From Labedaea rhizosphaerae (GTDB taxonomy: Bacteria; Actinomycetota; Actinomycetes; Mycobacteriales; Pseudonocardiaceae), in the NCBI RefSeq assembly GCF_004362825.1, contig NZ_SNXZ01000010.1, positions 111,361 to 175,360 on the forward strand: a stretch of DNA of 64,000 nucleotides, in the 5' to 3' direction. Positions 15,480-24,250 of the stretch are shown here, piece after piece. Below the pieces are notes generated by a model. The model made no database searches and had not been told where the DNA came from. It saw nothing but the letters and a program-made list of their open reading frames with translations. The position numbers and the translations under genes are program-made. Within the stretch, counting starts at the first letter, position 1. Each line of letters opens with the position of its first letter.

Positions 15480-16744
15480 CGGTTCTTCCCTTCCGCGGCG
15501 AGCACCATCGCGCTCTGGAATCCGCCGAACCCGCTGGCGACCGTGAGCACCGTGTCCGTCTGCTGCTCGCGCGCGGTGACCGGCACGTAGTCCAGGTCGC
15601 ACTCCGGGTCCGGGTTGTGCAGGTTGGCCGTCGGCGGGACGACGTCGTTCTCGATGGCCAGCACCGACGCCGCCACCTCGATCGCGCCGATCGCGCCCAG
15701 CGAGTGGCCGACCATCGACTTGATCGAGCTGATCGGCACGCGGTAGGCGTCCGCGCCGAGGCTGCGCTTGAACGCGGCCGTCTCGTGCCGGTCGTTCTGC
15801 TTGGTGCCCGACCCGTGCGCGTTGAGGTAGTCGAGGTCGGCGGGGTTCGTGCGGGCCTCGGCCATCGCGACCCGGATCGCCTCGGCCATCTCGCGCCCGT
15901 CCGAGCGCAGCCCCGTCATGTGGTAGGCGTTGCAGCGCCCGGCGAAGCCCTTGATCGTGGCGTACACGTGCGCGCCCCGCCGCCGCGCGCCCGCCAGGTC
16001 CTCGAGCACGAACATGGCCGCGCCCTCGCCGAGCACGAACCCGTTGCGGGTCGCGTCGAAGGGCCGGGAGGCGTGCTCGGCGTCGTCGTTGCGTGGCGTC
16101 GTGGCCTTGATCGCGTCGAAGCACGCGAGCGTGATCGGCGTGATCGGGGCGTCGGTGCCCCCGGCCAGCACCACGTCGGCCGAGCCCTCGCGGATCAGCT
16201 CCGCGCCGTAGCCCACCGCGTCGACCCCGGACGTGCAGCCGGTGGACACCATGGTGACGTGCCCCTGCGCGCCGACCGCCCACGCCGTCTCGGCCGCGAT
16301 CGAGCTCGGCACGAAGAAGTTGTAGAGGTGCTTCGCGGCGTAGTCCGGGTCGAGCAGGTCGAGTCGGCCGTCGTCGCTGGCCACCCGGTACTCGTCCTCG
16401 AGGCCGATCGACGCGCCGATCGCGCTGCCGATGGTGACGGCCACCCGCGTCGGGTCTACTTCGGACAGCTCCAGCCCGCTGCCCTCGACCGCCTCGCGGG
16501 CGGTCACCACGGCGAACTGGGCGGCACGGTCCATCCGCCGGATTTCCTGCGGTCCGAGCCCGTGGGCCTCGGGGTCGAAGTCGGCCTCGGCCGCCACCCG
16601 CGAGCGGAACGGCGCGGGGTCGAAGGCGGTGACCAGCCGAGTCGCCGTCCGGCCCTCGCTCAGCAGCGCCCAGAAGTCCTTGACGCCGATCCCGCCGGGC
16701 GCGACGACGCCGATGCCGGTGATGGCCACTTCCCGCCCGCTCAC
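15476..16744 (-). CDS. Ketosynthase KS-alpha of type II PKS
   Basis: The 422-residue protein has the thiolase fold with active-site Cys170 in VSTGCTSGVDAVGYG, His in NAHGSGTKQNDRHE and His in SSIKSMVGHSLGAIGA. It catalyses decarboxylative condensation of malonyl units with the chain length factor. GTG 16744 was chosen because it gives the normal N-terminus SGREVAITGIGVVAPGG. It has no good ribosome site but overlaps the stop of a 16-codon micro-ORF in a GTGA, so it is probably translated by coupling. The frame is open further upstream to 16894, but that part has no family similarity. Confidence 0.97.
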   Translation of the reverse strand: MSGREVAITGIGVVAPGGIGVKDFWALLSEGRTATRLVTAFDPAPFRSRVAAEADFDPEAHGLGPQEIRRMDRAAQFAVVTAREAVEGSGLELSEVDPTRVAVTIGSAIGASIGLEDEYRVASDDGRLDLLDPDYAAKHLYNFFVPSSIAAETAWAVGAQGHVTMVSTGCTSGVDAVGYGAELIREGSADVVLAGGTDAPITPITLACFDAIKATTPRNDDAEHASRPFDATRNGFVLGEGAAMFVLEDLAGARRRGAHVYATIKGFAGRCNAYHMTGLRSDGREMAEAIRVAMAEARTNPADLDYLNAHGSGTKQNDRHETAAFKRSLGADAYRVPISSIKSMVGHSLGAIGAIEVAASVLAIENDVVPPTANLHNPDPECDLDYVPVTAREQQTDTVLTVASGFGGFQSAMVLAAEGKNR

Positions 16745-16791
16745 GCCGACCACCGCGGGGCGCGGAAAGCATTGAGCAACGTGCTGTACAT
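16741..16791 (-). CDS. 16-codon micro-ORF (cyclase relic) coupled to KS-alpha
   Basis: The micro-ORF encodes MYSTLLNAFRAPRWSA. It is preceded by GAGGAG nine nt before its ATG, and its TGA overlaps the KS-alpha GTG. Its first 15 nt (ATGTACAGCACGTTG) are identical to the start of the TcmI-type cyclase gene at 3960, and GGAGTT upstream is shared too. In many type II clusters that cyclase gene directly precedes KS-alpha. The simplest reading is an internally deleted cyclase gene whose ends remain and now act as a translational leader. Whether the peptide has a function is unknown. Confidence 0.6.
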   Translation of the reverse strand: MYSTLLNAFRAPRWSA

Positions 16792-16944
16792 CAGCGAAAA
16801 CTCCTCGGTTCTCTTTCGGGAGTGAGCCGGACGAATTCCCCGGATCGGGGCGGCCTCTACCAACGAGCTTTGCGACGGCCAGGAAAATAGTCAACGCCGC
16901 TTTGTCAGAGCCTGTTCAGGATTGTGTCAAAGCCGAGGACGACA
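16792..16944 (-). promoter_or_regulatory. Promoter region of the minimal PKS operon
   Basis: This 153-bp gap separates the methyltransferase stop from the leader ORF of KS-alpha. On the minus strand it contains TTTGACA, TGACAAA and TTGACT boxes and the short palindrome CCTGTTCAGG. No unambiguous -10 could be fixed. It is the only sizeable gap upstream of the long leftward operon and must hold its main promoter unless transcription enters from 17763. Confidence 0.45.
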
Positions 16945-17763
16945 TCACGGCTTGCGGGCGACCCACGCGTAGAGGAACACCTTTTCCGAATCGGCGGGCA
17001 GGGCACCGTCGGGGCGCCAGTAGGGCATCTGGACCACGCCCGGGTCCACCAGGTCGAGCCCGTCGGCGAACCGCGCGACCTGCTCGGCGGTGCGCATGGC
17101 CACCGGCTCGCCGGCGTCGGCGGAGATCCGCTCGAGCTCGCCGGCGGTCTCCGGCGAGAAGTCCGCGGTGAACTGCGAGAACAGCACGTAGCTGCCGGAC
17201 GCCAGCCGCTCGACGTACCGCGCGACCATGCCGTAGGGGTTGTGCTCGTCGCCGAACAGGTGCATCAGGCCGATGAGCATCAGCGCCATCGGCCGGTCGA
17301 AGTCGAGGAGTTCCTGCAGCTCAGGGAGGTCGAGGGTGCGGTCCGGCTCCCGGACGTCGGCCTGAGCCAGCGCGATCCGCCCGCCGCTCGCCGGCAACAG
17401 GGTGCGGGCGTGGCTGAGCAGGATCGGGTCGGAGTCGACGTACGCCACGCGGGCGTCCGGGTCGACGGCCCGCGCGACCTCGTGGGTGCTCGGCGAGGTG
17501 GGCAGGCCGGCGCCCAGGTCGAGGAACTGGCTGATCCCGACCTCGGCGGCGAAGCGCACGGCACGCTGCAGGAAGGCGCGGTTGGCCCGCACGACGCCGC
17601 GGATGAACGGCATCGCGGCGAGCAGTTCGTCGCCGACCTCGCGGTCGGGCGGGTAGTTGTCCTTGCCGCCCAGCATGTAGTCGTAGACCCGGGCGGAGTG
17701 CGGGATCTCGGTGTTCCACCCCAGCGGTGGCCCGGCGGTGTCGAGCGAGGAATTCTGGGTCAT
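16945..17763 (-). CDS. SAM-dependent methyltransferase (DUF574/Methyltransf_19 family)
   Basis: The 272-residue protein shows the family pattern: IPHSARVYDYMLGGKDNYPPD at the start, motif I QFLDLGAGLPTSPSTHE, an acidic VAYVDSDPILLSHAR for SAM ribose binding, and YVLFSQFTADF later. This large actinobacterial family is common near secondary-metabolism genes and mostly has no assigned substrate. ATG 17763 is preceded by GGTGG. It is read leftwards toward the PKS, divergently from the O-methyltransferase gene. It may methylate the polyketide, but a DUF574 member near a cluster can also be incidental. Confidence 0.82.
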   Translation of the reverse strand: MTQNSSLDTAGPPLGWNTEIPHSARVYDYMLGGKDNYPPDREVGDELLAAMPFIRGVVRANRAFLQRAVRFAAEVGISQFLDLGAGLPTSPSTHEVARAVDPDARVAYVDSDPILLSHARTLLPASGGRIALAQADVREPDRTLDLPELQELLDFDRPMALMLIGLMHLFGDEHNPYGMVARYVERLASGSYVLFSQFTADFSPETAGELERISADAGEPVAMRTAEQVARFADGLDLVDPGVVQMPYWRPDGALPADSEKVFLYAWVARKP

Positions 17764-17937
17764 GCCACCGTTTCTACCGAGCGCATTGTTCGTTGTCCAC
17801 GAATTCGCCGCCTTTACGTTCACTTGTAGTTCCTCTTGAAGTGCTCTGACGGTTTGCGGTATTGAAATCTGCCACTTCGGCCGGAAAGCTCCTAACCAAC
17901 GTTCGCGACATTGTTGCGATTTCCTGGAAGGGGTGCG

Positions 17938-18975
17938 ATGTCCGAGCACGATGACCCGGCGGCGTCGTTGATGCGGCTCCTGTGGGGCTACACGACCACC
18001 GGGCTGACCGTTGCCGCGCTGCGCCTCGGGCTCCCCGACCGGCTGGCGGACCGGACGCGGACCACCGCGGAACTGGCGGCCGAGACCGGCAGCCACGAGC
18101 CGTCGCTGAACCGGTTGCTGCGGGCCCTGGCTGCCATCGGCCTGGTCGACGAGGTCGAGCCGGGCCGCTACCGGTTGAGCGCCGTGGGTGCCCTGCTGCG
18201 CACCGCAGGCGCCGGCTCGATGTACGCCGTGGCCCGGGTGAGCACCGACGCGACGGTCGTCGACGGCTGGCGGGACCTGGACCACAGCGTGCGCACCGGG
18301 CAGCCGGTCTTCGACCGCGAGTACGGCACCGACTTCTGGACGCACCTGGCGCGTGACCCCGAGCTTTCCGCGCTCTTCAACGCGTCGATGGGGGAGGGCA
18401 CGCAGGACACCGCGAACGCCATCGCGAAGCACTACGACTTCTCCCGGTTCGCCACCGTGGTCGACGTCGGCGGCGGGAACGGCACGCTGCTGGCGTCGAT
18501 CCTCGCCGCCGAACCCGCCGTGCGCGGCATCGTCTTCGACAACCCGCAGGGCGTCGCCGAGGCACCCGCGGAGTTGCGCGCGGCCGGGGTGGCGGACCGC
18601 TGCGAGGTCCGCGCGGGCGACTTCTTCACCGACGTCCCCGCGGGCGGGGATCTCTACCTGCTCAAGAACATCCTGCACGACTGGGACGACGAGCGCGCCG
18701 CGCTGATCCTGGCCAACTGCCGCCGCGCCGTGCCCGACGGCGGCCGGGTCCTGCTCGTCGAGTCCGTCCTGCCCGCGCGGGTCGACCCGGCCGGACCGCC
18801 GGACGCCTACCTCATGGACATCAACATGCTCGTCAACTTCGGCGGCCGGGAGCGGACCGAGGCCGAGTTCCACGCGCTGCTGAGCGCCGCCGGGTTCACG
18901 CCGAGCCCGGCCGTCCAGGTGGGCGACGGCGAGGACTTCCTGATCGAGGGCCGAGCTCCCCAGGAGGCGCGATGA
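17938..18975 (+). CDS. O-methyltransferase (TcmO/DnrK-type)
   Basis: This 345-residue enzyme has an N-terminal dimerisation winged helix (LLWGYTTTGLTVAALRLGL, LNRLLRALAAIGLVDEV) and a Rossmann methyltransferase domain with motif I VVDVGGGNGTLLASIL. The LLKNILHDWDDERA segment carries the conserved His-Asp and is typical of plant-type OMTs and of aromatic polyketide OMTs. GGAAGGGG precedes ATG 17938. It uses SAM to methylate a phenolic hydroxyl of the aromatic product. It is the first gene of the rightward amino-acid module operon and overlaps the next gene by ATGA. Confidence 0.92.
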   Translation: MSEHDDPAASLMRLLWGYTTTGLTVAALRLGLPDRLADRTRTTAELAAETGSHEPSLNRLLRALAAIGLVDEVEPGRYRLSAVGALLRTAGAGSMYAVARVSTDATVVDGWRDLDHSVRTGQPVFDREYGTDFWTHLARDPELSALFNASMGEGTQDTANAIAKHYDFSRFATVVDVGGGNGTLLASILAAEPAVRGIVFDNPQGVAEAPAELRAAGVADRCEVRAGDFFTDVPAGGDLYLLKNILHDWDDERAALILANCRRAVPDGGRVLLVESVLPARVDPAGPPDAYLMDINMLVNFGGRERTEAEFHALLSAAGFTPSPAVQVGDGEDFLIEGRAPQEAR

Positions 18976-20099
18976 CGACGCCGTCGCTCGACTCCGTGCA
19001 CGCCGACCTGCTCGACTGCGTGCAGGCGAACCTCGCGGTGCTCGCCGACCACCACCACGGGCCGGGAACGCACCTCAACCTCGGCGCGACGTTGCGGTTC
19101 CGCTGGCACAGCGAGCCGAACGAGCTGCCCACGGTCGAACCGAGCCTGGCCGAACAGGTCGCGGCCGCCGAGGACCTGCTGGGCCTGGTGGTGCGCGACC
19201 GCGCGACGGTGACCGGCGCCGAACTGGTCGACGCGGTGCGGCCCGGCGACCTCGTCTACGTGGTCGCCGACGCCTACGAACTGCCCTGGGTGCCGTACTT
19301 CGGCCAGCGGCACCTGGACCACAGCTTCCTGCTGGGCGCGGACTTCACCGTCATCGACGCGTACGCCAACGAGACGCCGTGGGGCACCGCGGCGCCGGGG
19401 CGCTGGAAGCTCACCCGCGACCAGCTGGCCGTGCGGGAAGCCGAGGTCATCCACTTCGGCGGGGCGAGCGCCGGTCCGGCGCGGCCCGTGGTGTCGGTCG
19501 AGGACGCGTCGGTCGAGGGTTACCTCGCGGCCTACGACGCCGACCCCGACCGGCTGCGCGCACTGGAACGGCTGACCCTGGAGACCTGGCTGCTGGCCCG
19601 GTCCCGCAAGCTCCACGCCCGATTCCGTGAGCACGACGGCTTCCCGCCGGACGCCGAGCAGCGGGCGCACCTAGGCCGGTGGGACGCGCTGGTCGAGCAG
19701 ACCTACCTGGCGTTCCGCCGCGTCGCCCGCGGGCGTGGTGAGCCGGCCGGCCTTGTGCGCCGCCTCGGCGAGATGCTCGACGCCGACCGCGCGGTGTTCG
19801 GCGAGCTCGTGAGCCCCGGCGGCAAGCCGTCGACCGTCCACAATGGCCCGTGCACGACCGAGGCGTTGCGCCGGGCGGTGGCGTCCGTGGTGGGGTCCGT
19901 GCTCGGCGTGCCGGACGCCCGGCTGCTCGACGGTGCCGAGTTCACCTCGTTGCCCCGGTTCAGCTCGTTCCGGCTGGTGGAGATCATCGAACGGCTGGAG
20001 GGCGAGCTCGGCGTCGAGCTGGACCCCGCCGATCTCGTGCCCGAGAACCTGCACCGCGTGGACGACCTGTGCCGGATCGCCCAAGGTAGGGAGCGGTGA
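18972..20099 (+). CDS. BtrH-like acyltransferase fused to C-terminal ACP domain
   Basis: The first 280 or so of 375 residues resemble the papain-fold N-terminal domain of butirosin BtrH: Cys16 (LLDCVQANL), His117 in QRHLDHSFLLG and Asp129 in VIDAY, with the motif ADAYELPWVPY. The last 80 residues form a carrier domain with FSSFRLVEIIERLEGELGVEL; Ser332 takes the place of the usual DSL serine. BtrH transfers an acyl group from an ACP to an amine. Fusion to a carrier domain suggests a loaded acyl group delivered in cis. A paralogue lies at 25975. The fold assignment rests on motif spacing and is moderately sure. Confidence 0.65.
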   Translation: MTTPSLDSVHADLLDCVQANLAVLADHHHGPGTHLNLGATLRFRWHSEPNELPTVEPSLAEQVAAAEDLLGLVVRDRATVTGAELVDAVRPGDLVYVVADAYELPWVPYFGQRHLDHSFLLGADFTVIDAYANETPWGTAAPGRWKLTRDQLAVREAEVIHFGGASAGPARPVVSVEDASVEGYLAAYDADPDRLRALERLTLETWLLARSRKLHARFREHDGFPPDAEQRAHLGRWDALVEQTYLAFRRVARGRGEPAGLVRRLGEMLDADRAVFGELVSPGGKPSTVHNGPCTTEALRRAVASVVGSVLGVPDARLLDGAEFTSLPRFSSFRLVEIIERLEGELGVELDPADLVPENLHRVDDLCRIAQGRER

Positions 20100-21598
20100 T
20101 GTTCGAGGAACCGTTGCTGCTGCACGACTTGCTCGACGCCGCCGCGCAGCGGTGGCCCGACCGGCCGGCGGTCACCGCCGACGGCGCCACGCTCACCTAC
20201 CGCGAGCTGGCGGGCGCGAGCCGGCGGATCGCCCTGTGGCTGAACAAGGCGGACGTGCACTGCGGCATGCGCATCGTGGCCGTCACGCCGTCGAGCCTGC
20301 TGCAGCCGGTGCTGCTGTACGCCGCGTCGCGGATCGGTGCGGTGATCTCGTTGCTGCACGACCAGACCAACGAGCGCGCGCTGGAACACGTCCTGGACGA
20401 CGGCACGCCGGTGCTGCTGGTCGCCGACGACCTCGCGGCCCCCGCGCAGGCACGCGGGATCCCCGTGGTCAGCGCCGCGGAGCTCACCGAGCACGTCCAC
20501 GCCGAGGGCGTCCCCGACTTCCCGACCGACTGGCGGCCGCTGCCGGTCGACCCGCTGTTCCTGATCTACACCTCGGGCACCACGGCCCGGCCGAAGGCCG
20601 TGGTCAGCACGCACCAGCAGGTGGTGTTCGCGGTGCGGGCCATCCAGTCGGTGCTGTGCTACCGCGAGTCCGACGTCGTCTACTGCCCGCTGCCGATGTC
20701 CTTCGACTACGGCATGTACCAGCTCTTCCTCGGTGCTGCCGCCGGTGCGCACGTGTGGCTGGGCAAGCCCGCCGAGGTCGGTCCCGGCCTGTTGTCCAAT
20801 TTGGACAGCGCGGACGCCACGGTGTTGCCGGCCGTACCCGCGGTGGCCGAGGCGCTGGCCCGGCTGGTGCGGCGGCGACCGGAGCAGGCGCCCGCGTTGC
20901 GCCTGCTGACCAACACCGGCGCCGCCATGCCCGCGCCTGTGCTCGCGACCCTGCGGGCGGCGATCCCGGGCCTGCGCGTGCAATTGATGTTCGGCCTCAC
21001 CGAGTGCAAACGCGCCACCATCGCCCCGCCGGACGCCGACCTGGAGCGTCCGGGGACGTCGGGCCGGGCGCTGCCCGGCACTCTTGTGTTCACAGTGGAC
21101 GAGTCGGGCCGGCGCCTCGGGCCCGGCGAGATCGGCGAGATCACCGTGCGCGGGCCGAACGTGATGGCCGGCTACTGGCGCCGCCCGGAACTGACCGCAC
21201 AGCGGTTCTTCCTGCGCGACGGGCTGTTCCCGGAACTGCGCACCGGCGATCACGGCTGGCTGGACGAGGACGGCTACCTCTTCTGGGTCGGCCGGCGCGA
21301 CGACCTGTACAAGGAACGCGGTTTCCGCGTGAGCGCGACCGAGGTGGAGGCCGCGGCGCTGCGGCTGCCCGAGGTGAGCTCGGCGACCGTGCTGCCGCCC
21401 GACGGGGACCGCCCGGCCGTGCTGGTGGCCGTCAGCGCGCGGACCGCTGAGGAGATCCTGACCGGGATGCGCCAGGAGATCGAGGAGTTCAAGATCCCCG
21501 GCCGCTGCGTCGTGGTCGACCGGATCCCGTTGACCGGCAACGGGAAGGTCGACCGCAAGGCGGTGGCTGCGCTGCTCGTGGAGGCCGACGGTGCGTGA
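20099..21598 (+). CDS. AMP-dependent acyl/aminoacyl ligase
   Basis: The 499-residue ANL-family enzyme has the P-loop YTSGTTARPKAVV, GLTECKRATIAPP, the RTGDHGW hinge region and the C-terminal catalytic Lys in LTGNGKVDRKAV. The substrate pocket segment SFDYGMYQLFLGAAAG contains the Asp that binds an alpha-amino group in amino-acid-activating members. It presumably adenylates an acid and loads a carrier protein, either the fused ACP before it or the free ACP at 22836. ATG 20099 shares one base with the preceding stop; GGGAG precedes it. It overlaps the decarboxylase gene by 8 nt. Confidence 0.88.
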   Translation: MFEEPLLLHDLLDAAAQRWPDRPAVTADGATLTYRELAGASRRIALWLNKADVHCGMRIVAVTPSSLLQPVLLYAASRIGAVISLLHDQTNERALEHVLDDGTPVLLVADDLAAPAQARGIPVVSAAELTEHVHAEGVPDFPTDWRPLPVDPLFLIYTSGTTARPKAVVSTHQQVVFAVRAIQSVLCYRESDVVYCPLPMSFDYGMYQLFLGAAAGAHVWLGKPAEVGPGLLSNLDSADATVLPAVPAVAEALARLVRRRPEQAPALRLLTNTGAAMPAPVLATLRAAIPGLRVQLMFGLTECKRATIAPPDADLERPGTSGRALPGTLVFTVDESGRRLGPGEIGEITVRGPNVMAGYWRRPELTAQRFFLRDGLFPELRTGDHGWLDEDGYLFWVGRRDDLYKERGFRVSATEVEAAALRLPEVSSATVLPPDGDRPAVLVAVSARTAEEILTGMRQEIEEFKIPGRCVVVDRIPLTGNGKVDRKAVAALLVEADGA

Positions 21599-22826
21599 AC
21601 CGGAGGAGACGCCGGCCTACGTGTACGACCTCGCCGAGGTCCGCGCCAACCACGCCAACCTGCGCGAGGCCCTGCCCGAACCGTCCGGGCTGTACTACTC
21701 GCTCAAGGCCAACCCGCACCCCGCGCTGCTGCGCGAACTGCGTGCGCTCGGCACCCGGGCGGAGGTGTGCTCGCCCGGCGAACTGGACGCCGCGCTGGCC
21801 GCGGGCTGGGACGCCGGCGAGGTGCTCTACACCGGGCCGGGCAAGCGGATGACCGACCTCGCCCGCGCGTTGCGCCTCGGCGTGCGGGAGTTCTCCGTCG
21901 ACTCGACCACCGGGCTGGACCACCTCGACGCGGCGGTCGCGGCGGCGGACTTGTCCGTGCGCTGCCTGCTGCGGATCAACGACGACCAACCGGCCGCCGG
22001 TCAGGGCCTGACGATGACCGGTGTCGCGTCCCAGTTCGGCGCCGACACCTCGTGGGTGCTGGCGCGCCCGGCCGAGTTCGCGGGCCGCGAGCACGTCGTC
22101 GTGCACGGCCTGCACCTCTACATGGGCACGAACCTGGACACGGTGGCCGCACTCACGGCGCAGTTCCGCCGTTCGGTGCGCACCGCGGTGCGCCTGACCG
22201 AGGCGCTGCGCGCACACGGCGCGGAAATCCGGGTGCTCGACCTCGGCGGCGGGTTCGCCGCGCCGTTCGCCAAGGCGGGCAAGGCGTTCGAGCTGACCGG
22301 GCTGCGGGCCGAACTGGAGCGGGTGTTCGACGACGAGGTGGCGGGCTGGCGCACGGGCACGCCCGAGATCGTCTTCGAGTCGGGCCGCTACCTCGTCGGC
22401 ACGGCCGGAACGCTGCTGACCACCGTGCTGGACGTCAAGACTTCGCACGGCAAGGACGTGGTGGTGCTGGACTCGGGCATCAACCACCTCGGTGGGATGT
22501 CCGGGCTGCGCAGGCTGCCGCCGCTGGTGCCGCACCTGGTGTCCGAACAGGACAGTGCGGCGACCGCGGAGCTCGGCGATGTCATGGTGACCGGTCCACT
22601 GTGCACACCGCTGGACCTGTGGGCACGCGCGGCCCGGCTGCCCCGGGTGCGTCCCGGCGACGTGCTGGCGGTGCCCAACGTCGGTGCCTACGGCCTCTAC
22701 GCGAGCCTGGTCGCGTTCCTCGGGCACCCGCTCCCGGTCGAGGTGGTGGTCGACGGCGACCACCCGGACCGGCCGCCGCAGCGGTCACGGCTGCACTTCG
22801 CTCGGCACGCCACCGGAAAGGAATGA
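21591..22826 (+). CDS. PLP-dependent decarboxylase (BtrK-like, fold type III)
   Basis: The 411-residue protein has the PLP-binding Lys39 in YYSLKANPHPAL, the glycine loop VLDLGGGFAAPF, ESGRYLVG and the active-site GPLCTPLD, all features of ornithine/diaminopimelate decarboxylases. Within this family BtrK decarboxylates glutamyl-ACP to GABA-ACP in butirosin biosynthesis. Adjacency to an ACP, an ANL ligase and BtrH-like proteins makes an aminoacyl-ACP substrate likely. GTG 21591 lies after GGAGG and inside the ligase gene's 3' end. A diaminopimelate decarboxylase role is unlikely in this context. Confidence 0.85.
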   Translation: MREPEETPAYVYDLAEVRANHANLREALPEPSGLYYSLKANPHPALLRELRALGTRAEVCSPGELDAALAAGWDAGEVLYTGPGKRMTDLARALRLGVREFSVDSTTGLDHLDAAVAAADLSVRCLLRINDDQPAAGQGLTMTGVASQFGADTSWVLARPAEFAGREHVVVHGLHLYMGTNLDTVAALTAQFRRSVRTAVRLTEALRAHGAEIRVLDLGGGFAAPFAKAGKAFELTGLRAELERVFDDEVAGWRTGTPEIVFESGRYLVGTAGTLLTTVLDVKTSHGKDVVVLDSGINHLGGMSGLRRLPPLVPHLVSEQDSAATAELGDVMVTGPLCTPLDLWARAARLPRVRPGDVLAVPNVGAYGLYASLVAFLGHPLPVEVVVDGDHPDRPPQRSRLHFARHATGKE

Positions 22827-22835
22827 CACGACACC

Positions 22836-23090
22836 ATGGACCCCCGTTTCACCGAACTGCTGGCGCCCTTCCTGAAGTTCGGCAAGGACAAGCAGATCAC
22901 GCCCGAGTCGAACCTGCGCGCGCTCGGCCTGGACTCCATGCGGTCCATCGAGCTGCTGTTCGCCATCGAGGACACCTACGGGATCTCGCTGCCCGACGAC
23001 GAGATGACCGACGCGACGTTCGCGACGGCCGGCAGCCTGTGGCACGCGATCACGGCGCAGCTGCCCGACGAGACGGGAGCGCGGACTTGA
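22836..23090 (+). CDS. Free-standing acyl carrier protein of the amino-acid module
   Basis: This 84-residue ACP has Ser34 in LRALGLDSMRSIELLFAIED and C-terminal helices ending TAGSLWHAITAQLP. It resembles the stand-alone carrier proteins of ligase/decarboxylase modules (BtrI type, DltC-like) rather than the PKS ACP at 12788. It probably carries the amino-acid-derived acyl group through decarboxylation and oxidation. ATG 22836 has GGAAAGGAATGACACGACACC upstream. Its stop overlaps the TTG start of the dehydrogenase gene. Confidence 0.92.
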   Translation: MDPRFTELLAPFLKFGKDKQITPESNLRALGLDSMRSIELLFAIEDTYGISLPDDEMTDATFATAGSLWHAITAQLPDETGART

Positions 23091-24250
23091 GCGCCGAACC
23101 GGTGGACCTGACCGAGCTGGGCGACCGGGTCGCGCGGGTGGCCGAGGAACACGCCACCCGCACCGACCGGGACGCGGTGTTCCCAGCCGAGGCCCTGGCC
23201 GAACTGCGCGCCACCCGGCTGCTGGGTCTGCTGGTGCCCGTCGAACACGGCGGGCTGGGCGGCACCACCGAGGACGTCGTCGACCTCGGCATCCGGCTCG
23301 GCCGCGCCGACATGTCCGTTGCGATGATCTTCACGATGCACTGCCAGCAGGTCGCGGCCGTGGTGCGGCATGCGGCGGAACCCCTGCGTTCCCAACTGCT
23401 CGGGCGTCTCGGGCAGGGGCAGGAGTACCTGGCGTCGGTGACCACCGAGGCGGGCAAGGGCGGGCACCTGCTCAGCGCCGAGGCGGCGTTGCACGGCGAC
23501 GGTTCCCGGCTGCACGTCGACCGGTTCGCACCGATCGTCACCGGCGGCGCGCACGCCGACGGGTTCCTGATCACCATGCGCAGCCCGGACGCCGAGTCGC
23601 CCAACGAGGTGTCGCTGGTGTACGCGCACCGCGACCAGCTCGACGTCAGCGGGTCCGGGGACTGGCAGCCGATGGGCATGCGGGCCAGCCACAGCATCCC
23701 GCTGAAGCTGGTCGGCAGCGTGCCCGCGCACCAGGTGATCGGGCAGCACGGGAAGTTCCCGGAGATCTCCACGACGATCTTCGCGCCGATGGCGCACCTG
23801 GGCTGGTCGGCCACGTGGCTGGGCACGGCCGCCGGCGCCCTGTCGCGGGTGCTGCGACTGCTGCGTGGTCCGGAGGGCCGCAAGCGGTTCGACGTCGGCT
23901 CGGAGCTGTTGCTGACGAGGCTGTCGCGGGCGCGCCAACGGCTGGACGGCGTGCATGCGTTGCTGCGCCGGGCAACCGACACGGTCCGCGACGCGCTGGA
24001 CCTCTCGGTGCCCAACCACCAGCTGCTGCTGAACGCGCTGAAGATCACCGCGGCTGAGCAGTGCCACGCCGCCGTGCAGGACCTGATCGACGCGGTCGGG
24101 CTGCGCCACGGCTACCTCAAGGACTCGCCGACCCGGCTCGAGCAGGCGTTGCGGGACCTGCGCTCGGCGAGCCTGAACTACAGCAACGACCGGCTGCACC
24201 TGGCCGACGGCCGGTTGGCGTTGCTCGATCCGGAGGTGCGCCTTGTCTGA
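23087..24250 (+). CDS. Acyl-CoA dehydrogenase-like flavoprotein 1
   Basis: The 387-residue protein has the acyl-CoA dehydrogenase layout: an N-terminal helical domain (FPAEALAELRATRLLGLLVPVEHGG is the usual entry), the beta domain with SVTTEAGKGGHLLS, and the C-terminal helical domain ending RDLRSASLNYSNDRLHLAD. The much longer open frame upstream is a shadow. TTG 23087 overlaps the ACP stop (TTGA) with GGGAG before it. In ACP-based pathways such enzymes desaturate carrier-bound acyl groups, as in prolyl-to-pyrrolyl oxidation. Here the substrate is likely an amino-acid-derived acyl-ACP. It overlaps the next dehydrogenase gene. Confidence 0.85.
   Translation: MSAEPVDLTELGDRVARVAEEHATRTDRDAVFPAEALAELRATRLLGLLVPVEHGGLGGTTEDVVDLGIRLGRADMSVAMIFTMHCQQVAAVVRHAAEPLRSQLLGRLGQGQEYLASVTTEAGKGGHLLSAEAALHGDGSRLHVDRFAPIVTGGAHADGFLITMRSPDAESPNEVSLVYAHRDQLDVSGSGDWQPMGMRASHSIPLKLVGSVPAHQVIGQHGKFPEISTTIFAPMAHLGWSATWLGTAAGALSRVLRLLRGPEGRKRFDVGSELLLTRLSRARQRLDGVHALLRRATDTVRDALDLSVPNHQLLLNALKITAAEQCHAAVQDLIDAVGLRHGYLKDSPTRLEQALRDLRSASLNYSNDRLHLADGRLALLDPEVRLV

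Noticed and set aside
21767..24250. A single 827-codon frame covering decarboxylase, ACP and dehydrogenase regions
   Set aside because: Only the part from TTG 23087 encodes a recognisable protein; the upstream part is an Arg/Gly-rich shadow of the decarboxylase and ACP genes.
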